A DNA stretch of 64,000 nt. It comes from Desulfobacter sp. Its GTDB lineage: Bacteria > Desulfobacterota > Desulfobacteria > Desulfobacterales > Desulfobacteraceae. Shown here piece after piece: positions 57,079 through 64,000 of the stretch. Position 1 is the first letter of the stretch. Each line of letters opens with the position of its first letter. The notes beneath the pieces were generated by a model that ran no database searches, was not told where the DNA came from, and was given only the letters and a program-made list of their open reading frames with translations. The DNA is taken from contig CP054837.1 in assembly GCA_028768525.1 (NCBI GenBank), positions 5,390,001-5,454,000 on the forward strand, written 5' to 3'. The position numbers were made by a program, and so were the translations under genes.

Positions 57079-57588
57079 TTATTTATTGATTTTTTCGAGG
57101 TTGAAGGAACGGTAGATAATCATTTCTCCTTCCCGTTTGGCCGGAGCCAGAGGGGTGTTTTCGGTGGCGTTCAATAGTTGTTCTGCGGCCTGCCTTGAGG
57201 GAATGGCATCAAGGCCAGTCCCCCTGGTCTCGCCGGTGACGGTATCCATGACAACCGCATCTCTGCCGTCCGTGGAAACGGCAAGGGGGACAAGGTATTT
57301 CTCCACCAGCCGGGCACCGGCCAAAATTTCCCTCTCATAGGAGCCGATGGAGCCGGCAACGCAGGTTGCGGCCATGACGGGACGGTTATCCACCGATACA
57401 ATCAGGTCTATAACCGAATGGTAGTCTTCGCCTTTGAATTTAACCGTCAGGGGGACATCCACCCGGACCTCTTCTTTGGCAAACCCCTTGGCTTCCACTA
57501 AAAATTTTTCAAAAATCTGGCGGCTGGCTTCTGCGCCCACATTGTCGATTTCGCGTCCGGTGATGTAGTCGGTGATCTGGTCAAGCAT
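57079..57588 (-). CDS. Orphan HsdR N-terminal-like protein
   Basis: A 169-residue protein that matches only the N-terminal domain of type I restriction enzyme R subunits (HSDR_N). There is no helicase part, and no hsdM or hsdS nearby. The nuclease fold keeps an Asp (SVIDLIVSVDNRP). Where PD-(D/E)xK enzymes have E-x-K it reads VMAATCVAG, so catalysis is probably lost. Family members at the end of housekeeping operons are common in Desulfobacterota and of unknown function. It starts 17 bp after the gpmI stop and is the last gene of the long operon. Confidence 0.75.
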   Translation of the reverse strand: MLDQITDYITGREIDNVGAEASRQIFEKFLVEAKGFAKEEVRVDVPLTVKFKGEDYHSVIDLIVSVDNRPVMAATCVAGSIGSYEREILAGARLVEKYLVPLAVSTDGRDAVVMDTVTGETRGTGLDAIPSRQAAEQLLNATENTPLAPAKREGEMIIYRSFNLEKINK

Positions 57589-57605
57589 AATATTTTCTCT
57601 TTTAT

Positions 57606-59159
57606 TCAGCGGTCTGTTGTAATCAGGCTTTTTCCTGTCATCTCGGCGGGCTGGTCCAGTCCAGTGGCTTTGAGGATGGTGGGGGCGATGTCTCCGAGCC
57701 GGCCGTCCCTGATGCCGCTGTTCTTGAACCGGTGTCCTGCCAGGATAAATCTGACCTGGTTCAGGGTATGGGCGGTGTGCGGAGAGCCGTCCGGGGCCAG
57801 CATCTGTTCCGAGTTGCCGTGGTCTGCGGTGATAAAGGCGGTGCCGCCGGTCTTCCAGATGGCGTTTACCACCTGTTCAACGCACCTGTCCACGGTTTCG
57901 CAGGCCCTGACAGCCGCGTCGAAAATGCCGGTATGGCCCACCATGTCCATGTTGGCAAAGTTGAGTACAATGAATTGAAACCTGCCGGATTCAATTTGTT
58001 CGCAGGCGGCGGCGGCGACGGATTCGGCGCTCATCTCAGGTTTTTCATCGTAGGTGGCCACATCCCTGGGTGAGGGAATGAGAATCCGTTCTTCCCCTTC
58101 GAAAACAGCCTCATCGCCTCCGTTGAAAAAATAGGTGACATGGGCGTATTTTTCAGTCTCTGCAATGCGCAGCTGGGGAATGCCATTTCGGCTGAGCACT
58201 TCCCCGAGGATATTATCCAGGTGCTGTGGGCCAAAGGCCGCAGGCAGGCCGAAGGTCGCATCGTATTGAGTCATACCGACAAAGGCGGAGAGGGCCAATG
58301 GTATTCCCCGGTTGAATCCCTTAAATTCCGTTTCGGTAAAGGCCCGGGTGATCTCCTTGGCCCGGTCGGCCCGGAAGTTGAAGAAGACCATCACATCCTG
58401 ATCCCGGATAACACCCTGTTCCCCTTGCCCCAGGAATACCGGTTTGATAAATTCATCGGTTTCCCCCCTGTCGTAGGCGGCCTGCATGGCGGCTTCAGCC
58501 GTCAGGCCTTCCTGGGTATGCCCGGTTCCCCGGGTGTACAGGTCATAGGCTTTCTGGACCCTGTCCCAGCGGGTGTCCCTGTCCATGGCCCAGTACCGCC
58601 CCGTGAGTGTGGCGATGGTGCCCAGGCCGAGGGCCTTGATTTTATCCTGAAGCTGCCGGATAAAGGTGATGCCAGAGGTGGGGGAGGTATCCCGGCCGTC
58701 CATGATGGGATGGATATAGAGCGTTTTTACCCCCTGGGCCTTGGCCATTTCCAAAAGGGCAAAAAGATGGGTGATGTGGGAATGGACACCGCCGTCGGAA
58801 AGCAGGCCCATGAGATGGAGGGCCGAGTCCCGGGACACGGCGGCTTCCATGGCTCCCTTCAGTTCCGGGTTGTCAAAGAAGTGCTTGTCTTCAATGGCTG
58901 TATTGATCCGGACGAAGTCCTGGGGCACCATGCGCCCGGCACCGATGTTCATATGGCCCACTTCGGAATTCCCCATGGTCCCGGGAGGCAGGCCCACATC
59001 CGGGCCGGAACAGTTCAGGCGGCAATGGGGGAAATCGGCTGCCAGCCGGTCCAGAGAAGGGGTCTGGGCGGCTGCCACTGCATTGCCTTTATCGGAAGGA
59101 TTGATCCCCCATCCGTCCAGGATCATGAGTATATTGACCGGGGAGGGGTTAGAAGTCAT
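57606..59159 (-). CDS. gpmI: 2,3-bisphosphoglycerate-independent phosphoglycerate mutase
   Basis: A 517-residue Mn-dependent enzyme that interconverts 3- and 2-phosphoglycerate in glycolysis and gluconeogenesis. ILMILDGWGINP opens the alkaline-phosphatase-like half, and the phosphoserine region is GTMGNSEVGHMNIGAG. ITADHGNSEQM holds the metal ligands near the C-terminus. Length is typical. The start at 59159 overlaps the end of rsfS by 11 bp. A longer frame would run over that gene and is rejected. It lies in an operon with ribosome and NAD genes. Confidence 0.95.
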   Translation of the reverse strand: MTSNPSPVNILMILDGWGINPSDKGNAVAAAQTPSLDRLAADFPHCRLNCSGPDVGLPPGTMGNSEVGHMNIGAGRMVPQDFVRINTAIEDKHFFDNPELKGAMEAAVSRDSALHLMGLLSDGGVHSHITHLFALLEMAKAQGVKTLYIHPIMDGRDTSPTSGITFIRQLQDKIKALGLGTIATLTGRYWAMDRDTRWDRVQKAYDLYTRGTGHTQEGLTAEAAMQAAYDRGETDEFIKPVFLGQGEQGVIRDQDVMVFFNFRADRAKEITRAFTETEFKGFNRGIPLALSAFVGMTQYDATFGLPAAFGPQHLDNILGEVLSRNGIPQLRIAETEKYAHVTYFFNGGDEAVFEGEERILIPSPRDVATYDEKPEMSAESVAAAACEQIESGRFQFIVLNFANMDMVGHTGIFDAAVRACETVDRCVEQVVNAIWKTGGTAFITADHGNSEQMLAPDGSPHTAHTLNQVRFILAGHRFKNSGIRDGRLGDIAPTILKATGLDQPAEMTGKSLITTDR

Positions 59160-59544
59160 CGTCGTCCTCGTCATCTTCTTCGGGGGCCAGGGGGCCGAAT
59201 TCTTCCAAATCCACCCTGGGGGCATCGCTCCACAGGCCTTCAAGGTCATAAAAATCCTTTGCCCCGGACTCGAAGACATGGACAATGATATGGCCGTAGT
59301 CCAGCAGGGCCCATTCCCCCTCTTTTACCCCTTCAGCCCCCAGGGCTTTTATCTTATTGCCCTTCAGGGTTTTTATCATATGTTCGGCCAGGGAGGTGAC
59401 CTGGCGCCGGGAACCGGCTTCCACCACCACCACCATATCCGTGTAGGAGGTGAGGTCCTCTACGTGGAGGGCGGTGACGCTTTTGGGTTTTCTGCCGAAG
59501 ATGGCTTCAATATAGGGGCGGTATTCCTGGGTCAGGGATGTCAT
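59149..59544 (-). CDS. rsfS: Ribosome silencing factor
   Basis: A 131-residue cytoplasmic protein of the RsfS/Iojap family, which binds ribosomal protein L14 and blocks subunit joining in starvation. Family features are VTALHVEDLTSYTDMVVVVEAGS and GEWALLDYGHIIVHVF. The C-terminus is unusually acidic (ends EEDDEDDDDF). It overlaps nadD by 4 bp (ATGA) and gpmI by 11 bp, which is the usual place of rsfS next to nadD. High confidence. Confidence 0.94.
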   Translation of the reverse strand: MTSLTQEYRPYIEAIFGRKPKSVTALHVEDLTSYTDMVVVVEAGSRRQVTSLAEHMIKTLKGNKIKALGAEGVKEGEWALLDYGHIIVHVFESGAKDFYDLEGLWSDAPRVDLEEFGPLAPEEDDEDDDDF

Positions 59545-60185
59545 CTGTATAAATCCTTTGTTCTGATGAGTGTCTCTACATGTTCCGGGACCAGTCCCGT
59601 GATGGACTCTCCCCGCTTAACCCGGTTCCGGATCTGGGTGGAGGAAATATCGATCCTGGGTACGTTGCAGATGCGGATGGGTTTTAAAAAATCATGAATA
59701 AAAATATTGTCTTCTTCTAACTTGTAGCCTTTTGAAATCCGTTCGTCAATATAGGAGGCAAACGGTGCGACATCTCTTTTCTCCCCCCTGATCATGACAA
59801 TGATGGGAACGGTTTTGAAAATTTTGTCATTCTGTTTCCAGGTGGTGATGTCGAAAAAGGCATCGGAGCCCATGAGAAGGTGAAACCTGATCTCCTTGCC
59901 CCATGCCTTTTGGAATTCGTGTATGGTGTCAATGGTAAATGACGGACCCCGTCGGTGCAACTCAATATCGGAGGCAAAAAATCCCTGCCGCGGTGCTGCC
60001 GCCTCTGTCACCATTTTCATCCGGTCCCGGGCCGGAGCCAGGCCGGCCTGGGATTTATGGGGCGGGACAGAGGAGGGATAGAGGAAAATTCTGTCCAGGC
60101 CGCAATGGTCTTTTACATACTGGGCAATGTCAAGATGACCATTGTGAAGCGGATTGAATGTCCCTCCAAAAAGTCCTGCATCCAT
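59541..60185 (-). CDS. nadD: Nicotinate-nucleotide adenylyltransferase
   Basis: A 214-residue nucleotidyltransferase that makes deamido-NAD from nicotinate mononucleotide and ATP. The family motif GGTFNPLHNGHL spans residues 7-18, VPPHK follows, and the late ISSTQIRNRVKRG loop matches ISSTxIR. The start at 60185 follows obg after 7 bp, with the GGCCGGCC region as weak ribosome site. The order obg-nadD-rsfS is widely conserved, which supports the identification. Confidence 0.95.
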   Translation of the reverse strand: MDAGLFGGTFNPLHNGHLDIAQYVKDHCGLDRIFLYPSSVPPHKSQAGLAPARDRMKMVTEAAAPRQGFFASDIELHRRGPSFTIDTIHEFQKAWGKEIRFHLLMGSDAFFDITTWKQNDKIFKTVPIIVMIRGEKRDVAPFASYIDERISKGYKLEEDNIFIHDFLKPIRICNVPRIDISSTQIRNRVKRGESITGLVPEHVETLIRTKDLYR

Positions 60186-60192
60186 GGCCGGC

Positions 60193-61230
60193 CTAATCTT
60201 GTATTGTTTTTTTATCTTCGGTTTGGCTGTTCGCCTGTTCTTTGAGCAGCTTTTTAGCCAGTATTCTGACCAATTGTCTTACCCCTTCGCCGGTGGCGGC
60301 CGAGATGGTCAGGATCTTGCGGTCGGGCAGGGCGGCCTTGAAGGCCTGGACCCGGTTGTCCGTTCCGGTGAGGTCTATCTTGTTCAGGACCAGAATCTGG
60401 GTCTTGCCGGCCAGGCTGTCGGAGTACATGGACAATTCATTGTTGATGAGGGTATAGGCAACCAGGGGATCTTCGGGGTCAATTCCCCCTGCGTCGATGA
60501 GATGGACCAGGATACCGGTCCGTTCAATGTGCTTAAGGAATTTGATCCCCAGCCCGATTCCCTCGTGGGCACCCTCAATAAGCCCCGGAATGTCGGCCAC
60601 CGCAAAGGGTTCGCCGAATGGGGCTTCCACCATGCCGATGGTGGGGGTGAGTGTGGTGAAGGGATAGTCGGCGATTTTGGGCCGTGCGGCGGACATGGCG
60701 GAAATCAATGTGGATTTGCCGGCATTGGGCAGGCCCACAAGGCCGACATCCGCCAGCAGTTTAAGCTCCAGGCGGATCTTCAGTTCTTCTCCGGGAAGGC
60801 CGGGTTGGGAATACCGCGGCGCCCGGTTGGTGGCACTGGCGAACCGTTTGTTTCCACGGCCTCCCATGCCGCCCCGGGCAATGATGAACTCGCTGTCGAT
60901 ATCGGTGAGATCTACAAGGGAATCCCCGGTTTCTGCATTGGATACAAGGGTTCCCTGGGGAAGTTCAAGATAGCAGTGAGCGCCGTTTCTGCCGTGTTTC
61001 TGGCGGCCGAGGCCGGGTGCTCCGTTCTTGGCCTTATGGAGCTTTTGGCGGCGATACTCAAACAGGGTACGCATTCCCGGGTCTACCCGGAGAATGACGT
61101 TCCCCCCATCGCCGCCATCTCCTCCATCAGGTCCGCCTTTTTCAATGAACCGCTCCCTGCGGAAGCTGGTACATCCGGCACCGCCGTCCCCGGACTTGAT
61201 GGTGACAATTGCTTCATCTACAAATTTCAC
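60193..61230 (-). CDS. obg: Obg GTPase
   Basis: A 345-residue GTPase needed for 50S assembly and stress control. The N-terminal Obg fold is Gly-rich (KSGDGGAGCTSFRRE and GGDGGDGGNV). The G domain has GLPNAGKST (P-loop), DIPGLIEGAHEG (G3) and NKID (G4). It lacks a long C-terminal extension. The start is a GTG at 61230 that overlaps the rpmA stop by 4 bp (GTGA), so translation is coupled. Confidence 0.95.
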   Translation of the reverse strand: MKFVDEAIVTIKSGDGGAGCTSFRRERFIEKGGPDGGDGGDGGNVILRVDPGMRTLFEYRRQKLHKAKNGAPGLGRQKHGRNGAHCYLELPQGTLVSNAETGDSLVDLTDIDSEFIIARGGMGGRGNKRFASATNRAPRYSQPGLPGEELKIRLELKLLADVGLVGLPNAGKSTLISAMSAARPKIADYPFTTLTPTIGMVEAPFGEPFAVADIPGLIEGAHEGIGLGIKFLKHIERTGILVHLIDAGGIDPEDPLVAYTLINNELSMYSDSLAGKTQILVLNKIDLTGTDNRVQAFKAALPDRKILTISAATGEGVRQLVRILAKKLLKEQANSQTEDKKTIQD

Positions 61231-61481
61231 GCTTCATAAACGCTGACTTTTTTTCTGTCGCGGCCTTTTCTTTCAAAAGTAACGACACCATCCATTTTGG
61301 CAAAAATGGTATAGTCTTTGCCCATACCCACATTGTTGCCCGGATGGATCTTGGTACCGCACTGTCTGATGATGATGTTGCCGGCGGTGACTTTTTCTCC
61401 GCCGAATTTTTTAACACCGCGCCGCTGCGCGTTTGAATCCCGACCGTTCTTGGAACTGCCTGCTGCTTTCTTATGTGACAT
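61227..61481 (-). CDS. rpmA: 50S ribosomal protein L27
   Basis: An 84-residue basic ribosomal protein of the large-subunit P site. The N-terminus (SHKKAAGSSKNGRDSNAQRR) and the GTKIHPGNNVGMGKDYTIFA region are typical. No N-terminal extension of the Firmicute type is present, so it does not need cleavage. It sits between rplU and obg as in most bacteria, and its stop overlaps the obg start. Confidence 0.97.
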   Translation of the reverse strand: MSHKKAAGSSKNGRDSNAQRRGVKKFGGEKVTAGNIIIRQCGTKIHPGNNVGMGKDYTIFAKMDGVVTFERKGRDRKKVSVYEA

Positions 61482-61537
61482 GTCTTACTCTCTTTATATC
61501 TTTTTAGGTTAAACCTTAATAATGCCTTTAAAAGACC

Positions 61538-61849
61538 TTATGCTGAAATGGAAGCGATCTTGATTTCAGTATAATGCTGTCTGTGGCCTCTCATCTTCCG
61601 GTAACCTTTGCGCCGTTTGTATTTGAAAACCAGTTGTTTTTTACCCTTGCCCTGCTCGATGATGTGGGCCTTTACTACTGCATTTTCAACCTGGGGGGCG
61701 CCCAGGGTAACGGTTTCTCCGTCGGAGTACATGAGGATGTCGTTGAATTCAATCTCAGACCCTTCGGATCCTTCCAGCTTCTCAACTCTCAGTACCTGGT
61801 CTTCATGAACCTTGTATTGTTTTCCGCCGGTTCTGATTACTGCGTACAT
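61538..61849 (-). CDS. rplU: 50S ribosomal protein L21
   Basis: A 103-residue large-subunit protein that binds 23S rRNA. It starts MYAVIRTGGKQYKV, which is the family N-terminus. The C-terminal KYKRRKGYRKMRGHRQHY segment is its usual RNA-binding end. The start at 61849 is preceded by AAAGGAGAGTTTAAAC. A longer frame upstream lacks similarity. First gene of the housekeeping operon behind a near-consensus promoter. Confidence 0.97.
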   Translation of the reverse strand: MYAVIRTGGKQYKVHEDQVLRVEKLEGSEGSEIEFNDILMYSDGETVTLGAPQVENAVVKAHIIEQGKGKKQLVFKYKRRKGYRKMRGHRQHYTEIKIASISA

Positions 61850-61904
61850 GTTTAAACTCTCCTTTATTATCTCAATACTTTTTATCAAGTCTAAAAAACT
61901 CTGA

Positions 61905-61933
61905 ATTCTATAATTATATCTTTAATTTGTCAA
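61905..61933 (-). promoter_or_regulatory. Near-consensus sigma-70 promoter of the rplU operon
   Basis: On the minus strand TTGACA and TAGAAT are 17 bp apart. The -35 box is perfect and the -10 box matches five of six bases. The predicted 5'-UTR is about 48 bp. Confidence 0.85.
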
Positions 61934-62030
61934 TATTTTTTTAGTTTGTGGAGAAGAGACGGAAAGGTAAATACATCTTTTCAGGGGATTTGTCCATACC
62001 TGGTGCAAAAATGGCCCGGAAAATACCGTC

Positions 62031-62059
62031 TTGACTTCATCCGGCAGGTAAAATAGACT
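62031..62059 (+). promoter_or_regulatory. Probable promoter of the lipoprotein/GNAT/ATP-grasp unit
   Basis: TTGACT (62031-62036) and TAGACT (62054-62059) are 17 bp apart, about 42 bp upstream of the lipoprotein start. Confidence 0.6.
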
Positions 62060-62101
62060 TTCGACAGAAAGCCAACCGTTGTCAATCCCCACGGAGGTCC
62101 C

Positions 62102-62413
62102 ATGAAACAATTCAGTGCCGTTTTGGCAAGCATTTTTGTACCTGTCGTTATCCTTGCATCCGGGAGCCTGATTGTTACGGGGTGTCTCAGATATGCGGCC
62201 GAGCACCCTGAAAAATCCCATGAACAATTTCTTAAAGACAAGGCCTATTGTGAAAATCAGGCCAGGGAATATGCCCGACTGGTCAGGGACCAGGCCGATT
62301 ATGTCGATGAAGTGAACCATGCCCGGCAGTGCATGAAAGGACTGGGCTATAAATACCGGTTCCGTTTGAGCGGGTGGGGGAGTTCGGCCCAGGAAACTCC
62401 AAAATCTGAATAG
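62102..62413 (+). CDS. Small lipoprotein of unknown function
   Basis: A 103-residue exported protein. It has a signal sequence (VLASIFVPVVILASGSLIV) and a lipobox-like VTGC, so it should be acylated at about residue 28. The mature part is helical and Glu/Lys/Arg-rich (EHPEKSHEQFLKDKAYCENQ) and holds two further Cys that could form a disulfide. I do not recognise the family. The start follows CACGGAGGTCCC. It precedes the GNAT gene by 20 bp, so it may be in the same transcript. Confidence 0.7.
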   Translation: MKQFSAVLASIFVPVVILASGSLIVTGCLRYAAEHPEKSHEQFLKDKAYCENQAREYARLVRDQADYVDEVNHARQCMKGLGYKYRFRLSGWGSSAQETPKSE

Positions 62414-62433
62414 CGTTCAAAAAGAATAATTCC

Positions 62434-63435
62434 GTGAAGAAAAAGACGATTGATATAGGCCCGCAAACAGACATCGGGTTTGTGGCGAAATGCGTATCCC
62501 AATTTATTGATCAGGGCGTCGCCATGGTCAACTGGCAGGTGAAAGGCGGCGGGTTGCCCAGAGAACTGCTCTGGAGGGCCTCAAAACTTGGGCTCTGGAA
62601 CCATGTGTCCGGCAGCGGACTGTTTGATCCGGATATGCCGGACAGGGACTGGATTGCCAATAATCCCAATATTGTTCATTCCTTTAAAAATGAAGGTGCC
62701 GAATCACACCATGTTTCGACGGCTGCACCGGCCGAATTGTTCAGCTATAATACGCTGCCCCGGGTACCGGGGAGGGCATTGTGGCGGGACGCACAGACTC
62801 CCGGGCAGTTGCTGGATCTGGTGGCCGCCCATGGCAAGGAGAAATTACTGCGCCTGCGCAAGGACAGGGAGACCGGCGAGATATGGGAAACCGGCACCCG
62901 GCTTGAGTATTTTTTCAAGCGCCCTGAAGAGATCCCGCCCCGGCTCATGGAAACGCTGGTCGCCATGGTGGATGCCGGCGGTTCCGTGGACATTACCCAT
63001 GTCCGGGCCAATTTGGAACGGGCCTACCTCATCGGTTATGCGGTTGAAAAGGGAATTATTGCAGGCAACTCAAGCCTGAAGCACCCCCGGCAGGTATTCA
63101 TCGACCGGTTAAAAAAAATGACGGGAATTGATTTCTCCCAATGTGTGGAGCGGGGATACACCTCGGTGCGTCCGGAGTACCGGGCCATGGGCATCGGGGC
63201 AAAACTCCTGGAGGGACTCACCGCAAGGGCAACAGATGTCAGGGTCTTTTCCATTATTTCCGAAGACAATCTGGCCACCCAGAAGATCGCCATCCGGAAC
63301 AACACCCGGAAGATTACCACGTATCTCAGCGACAAGCTGGGAAAAGAGATGGGGGTCTGGATGCCCGAGCACATGGTTCCGGCAGATTGGATTCAGGGGC
63401 CGGGGGCCGGGTCCATGAAGGAGCCTGGGTCGTGA
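62434..63435 (+). CDS. GNAT-like acetyltransferase domain protein
   Basis: A 333-residue protein. The C-terminal half is a GNAT-type acyltransferase: RPEYRAMGIGAKLLEGLTAR carries the acetyl-CoA loop (Gx-x-G in GIGAKLL). The N-terminal 180 residues are not a family I can name and may bind the acceptor. The GTG at 62434 has only a weak site (AAAGAATAATTCC). The stop overlaps a GTG of the next gene by 4 bp (GTGA), so the pair is coupled. With an ATP-grasp neighbour it could modify a peptide or amino acid. Confidence 0.75.
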   Translation: MKKKTIDIGPQTDIGFVAKCVSQFIDQGVAMVNWQVKGGGLPRELLWRASKLGLWNHVSGSGLFDPDMPDRDWIANNPNIVHSFKNEGAESHHVSTAAPAELFSYNTLPRVPGRALWRDAQTPGQLLDLVAAHGKEKLLRLRKDRETGEIWETGTRLEYFFKRPEEIPPRLMETLVAMVDAGGSVDITHVRANLERAYLIGYAVEKGIIAGNSSLKHPRQVFIDRLKKMTGIDFSQCVERGYTSVRPEYRAMGIGAKLLEGLTARATDVRVFSIISEDNLATQKIAIRNNTRKITTYLSDKLGKEMGVWMPEHMVPADWIQGPGAGSMKEPGS

Positions 63436-64000
63436 ACATCGGCATCATGACCGTGAACGGCTTTGACTTCCACCCCAATATGAGGTTCAAGGAAGAGGCC
63501 GCTAAACTTGGGCACAGGATTCAGCTCATAGATCCCTACGGCATGGGCTGCGTTTTGAACCGTGCCGGCGCCAGTGTGTTTATGGGGGATAAGGCCGGGC
63601 TTCCGGATTTGGTTATGCCCAGGCAGGGGGCACCCATGGGCGAATACGGATTTGTGCTGCTGAGGCATTTTACGGCCATGGATATTCCCCTGGTGAACGG
63701 TATTAAAGGGGTGGCCATCGCCAGGAACCAGTTTATCAGCCTTCAGCAGCTCTCCCTGGCAGGGCTTCAGGTGCTGGATTGCGTTTTTGTCAATTGCAGG
63801 GATAATTTTTTTGCTGCAGTGGAACGGCTGGGGGGCTTCCCCGTTGTGGCCAAGCAGGTGGACGGTATGGGCGGGGAGGGCGTGGCCAAACTTGAGACGG
63901 ATGAGGCGGCCCTGGCCTATCTGGACGCCCATTTTACCCCCCGGAAAGGGCTGGTGGTTCAGGCGTTTTTGCCCCCCAAGGGACGGACGGATATCCGTGC
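63432..64000 (+). CDS. RimK-like ATP-grasp ligase (3' end outside window)
   Basis: The frame is open to the right edge (189 codons seen). It begins MNIGIMTVNGFDFHPNMRF, then an RLID-type pre-ATP-grasp part (LIDPYGMG) and PLVNGIKGVAIARNQF. AKQVDGMGGEGVAK matches the phosphate-binding loop of the RimK/LysX ATP-grasp family (KP-x2-G-x-G-x-G-V in relatives). Such ligases join amino acids to carboxyl groups, as in RimK on ribosomal protein S6 or in glutamate-containing small molecules. It starts with a GTG overlapping the previous stop. The C-terminal half is beyond the edge. Confidence 0.78.
   Translation, partial: MNIGIMTVNGFDFHPNMRFKEEAAKLGHRIQLIDPYGMGCVLNRAGASVFMGDKAGLPDLVMPRQGAPMGEYGFVLLRHFTAMDIPLVNGIKGVAIARNQFISLQQLSLAGLQVLDCVFVNCRDNFFAAVERLGGFPVVAKQVDGMGGEGVAKLETDEAALAYLDAHFTPRKGLVVQAFLPPKGRTDIR

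Noticed and set aside
1..64000. tRNA, rRNA, CRISPR, insertion-sequence or prophage content
   Set aside because: No cloverleaf, rRNA core, repeat-spacer array, transposase or phage gene was recognised by eye in the gaps or frames; a covariance-model scan would be needed to be sure about small RNAs.

Overview
The window looks like chromosome of a strictly anaerobic Desulfobacterota bacterium, most likely a Desulfobacterales-type sulfate reducer. The evidence is indirect. It carries a four-subunit 2-oxoacid:ferredoxin oxidoreductase (korDABC), a biotin transcarboxylase of the methylmalonyl-CoA/pyruvate type used in the succinate-propionate pathway, many sensory and cyclic-nucleotide proteins, PEP-CTERM surface proteins and an in-frame UGA gene that looks like a selenoprotein. 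Nearly all of the sequence is coding. I saw no rRNA, tRNA, CRISPR array, insertion sequence or phage gene.

Left part (1-20.7 kb): two Cache-domain sensors on the minus strand, a LysE-type exporter, a large protein ending in a divergent LOG domain, then a three-gene sucrose operon (PfkB sugar kinase, sucrose-phosphate synthase with a HAD phosphatase domain, sucrose phosphorylase). A DsbC-like protein, an OmpA-type lipoprotein, argC, a topoisomerase III, a CitE-like lyase, and a LysR regulator divergent from a small protein and an MFS transporter follow.

Middle (20.7-47.7 kb): an ABM monooxygenase, Usp and GAF proteins, a class I adenylate cyclase coupled to a pseudo-receiver/TPR protein, an HDOD protein and an EAL-CBS-GGDEF protein. 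These are followed by a glutamate-synthase-like FMN enzyme, a tandem PEP-CTERM pair behind a sigma-54-type promoter, a DUF4388/PilZ protein and the candidate ArsC-like selenoprotein with a SECIS-like hairpin. Next come a PanP-like decarboxylase, korDABC, a glycosyltransferase, two receiver proteins (one with a DUF342/FapA domain) and a four-gene regulator / DUF3100 / small membrane protein / M20 amidohydrolase unit. Two copies of a 21-bp sequence lie in front of that unit's regulator and of its first membrane gene.

Right part (47.7-64 kb): an ArsR / permease / small thioredoxin operon, glpK, a DUF6125-like protein, the transcarboxylase operon, and a zinc-ribbon protein. A tightly overlapping housekeeping operon rplU-rpmA-obg-nadD-rsfS-gpmI follows, ending in an orphan HsdR_N-like gene. 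At the right edge are a small lipoprotein, a GNAT-like protein and the start of a RimK-like ATP-grasp gene.

The best leads for something undescribed are the selenoprotein, the regulator/DUF3100/amidohydrolase unit with its paired operators, and the GNAT/ATP-grasp pair that runs off the right end.
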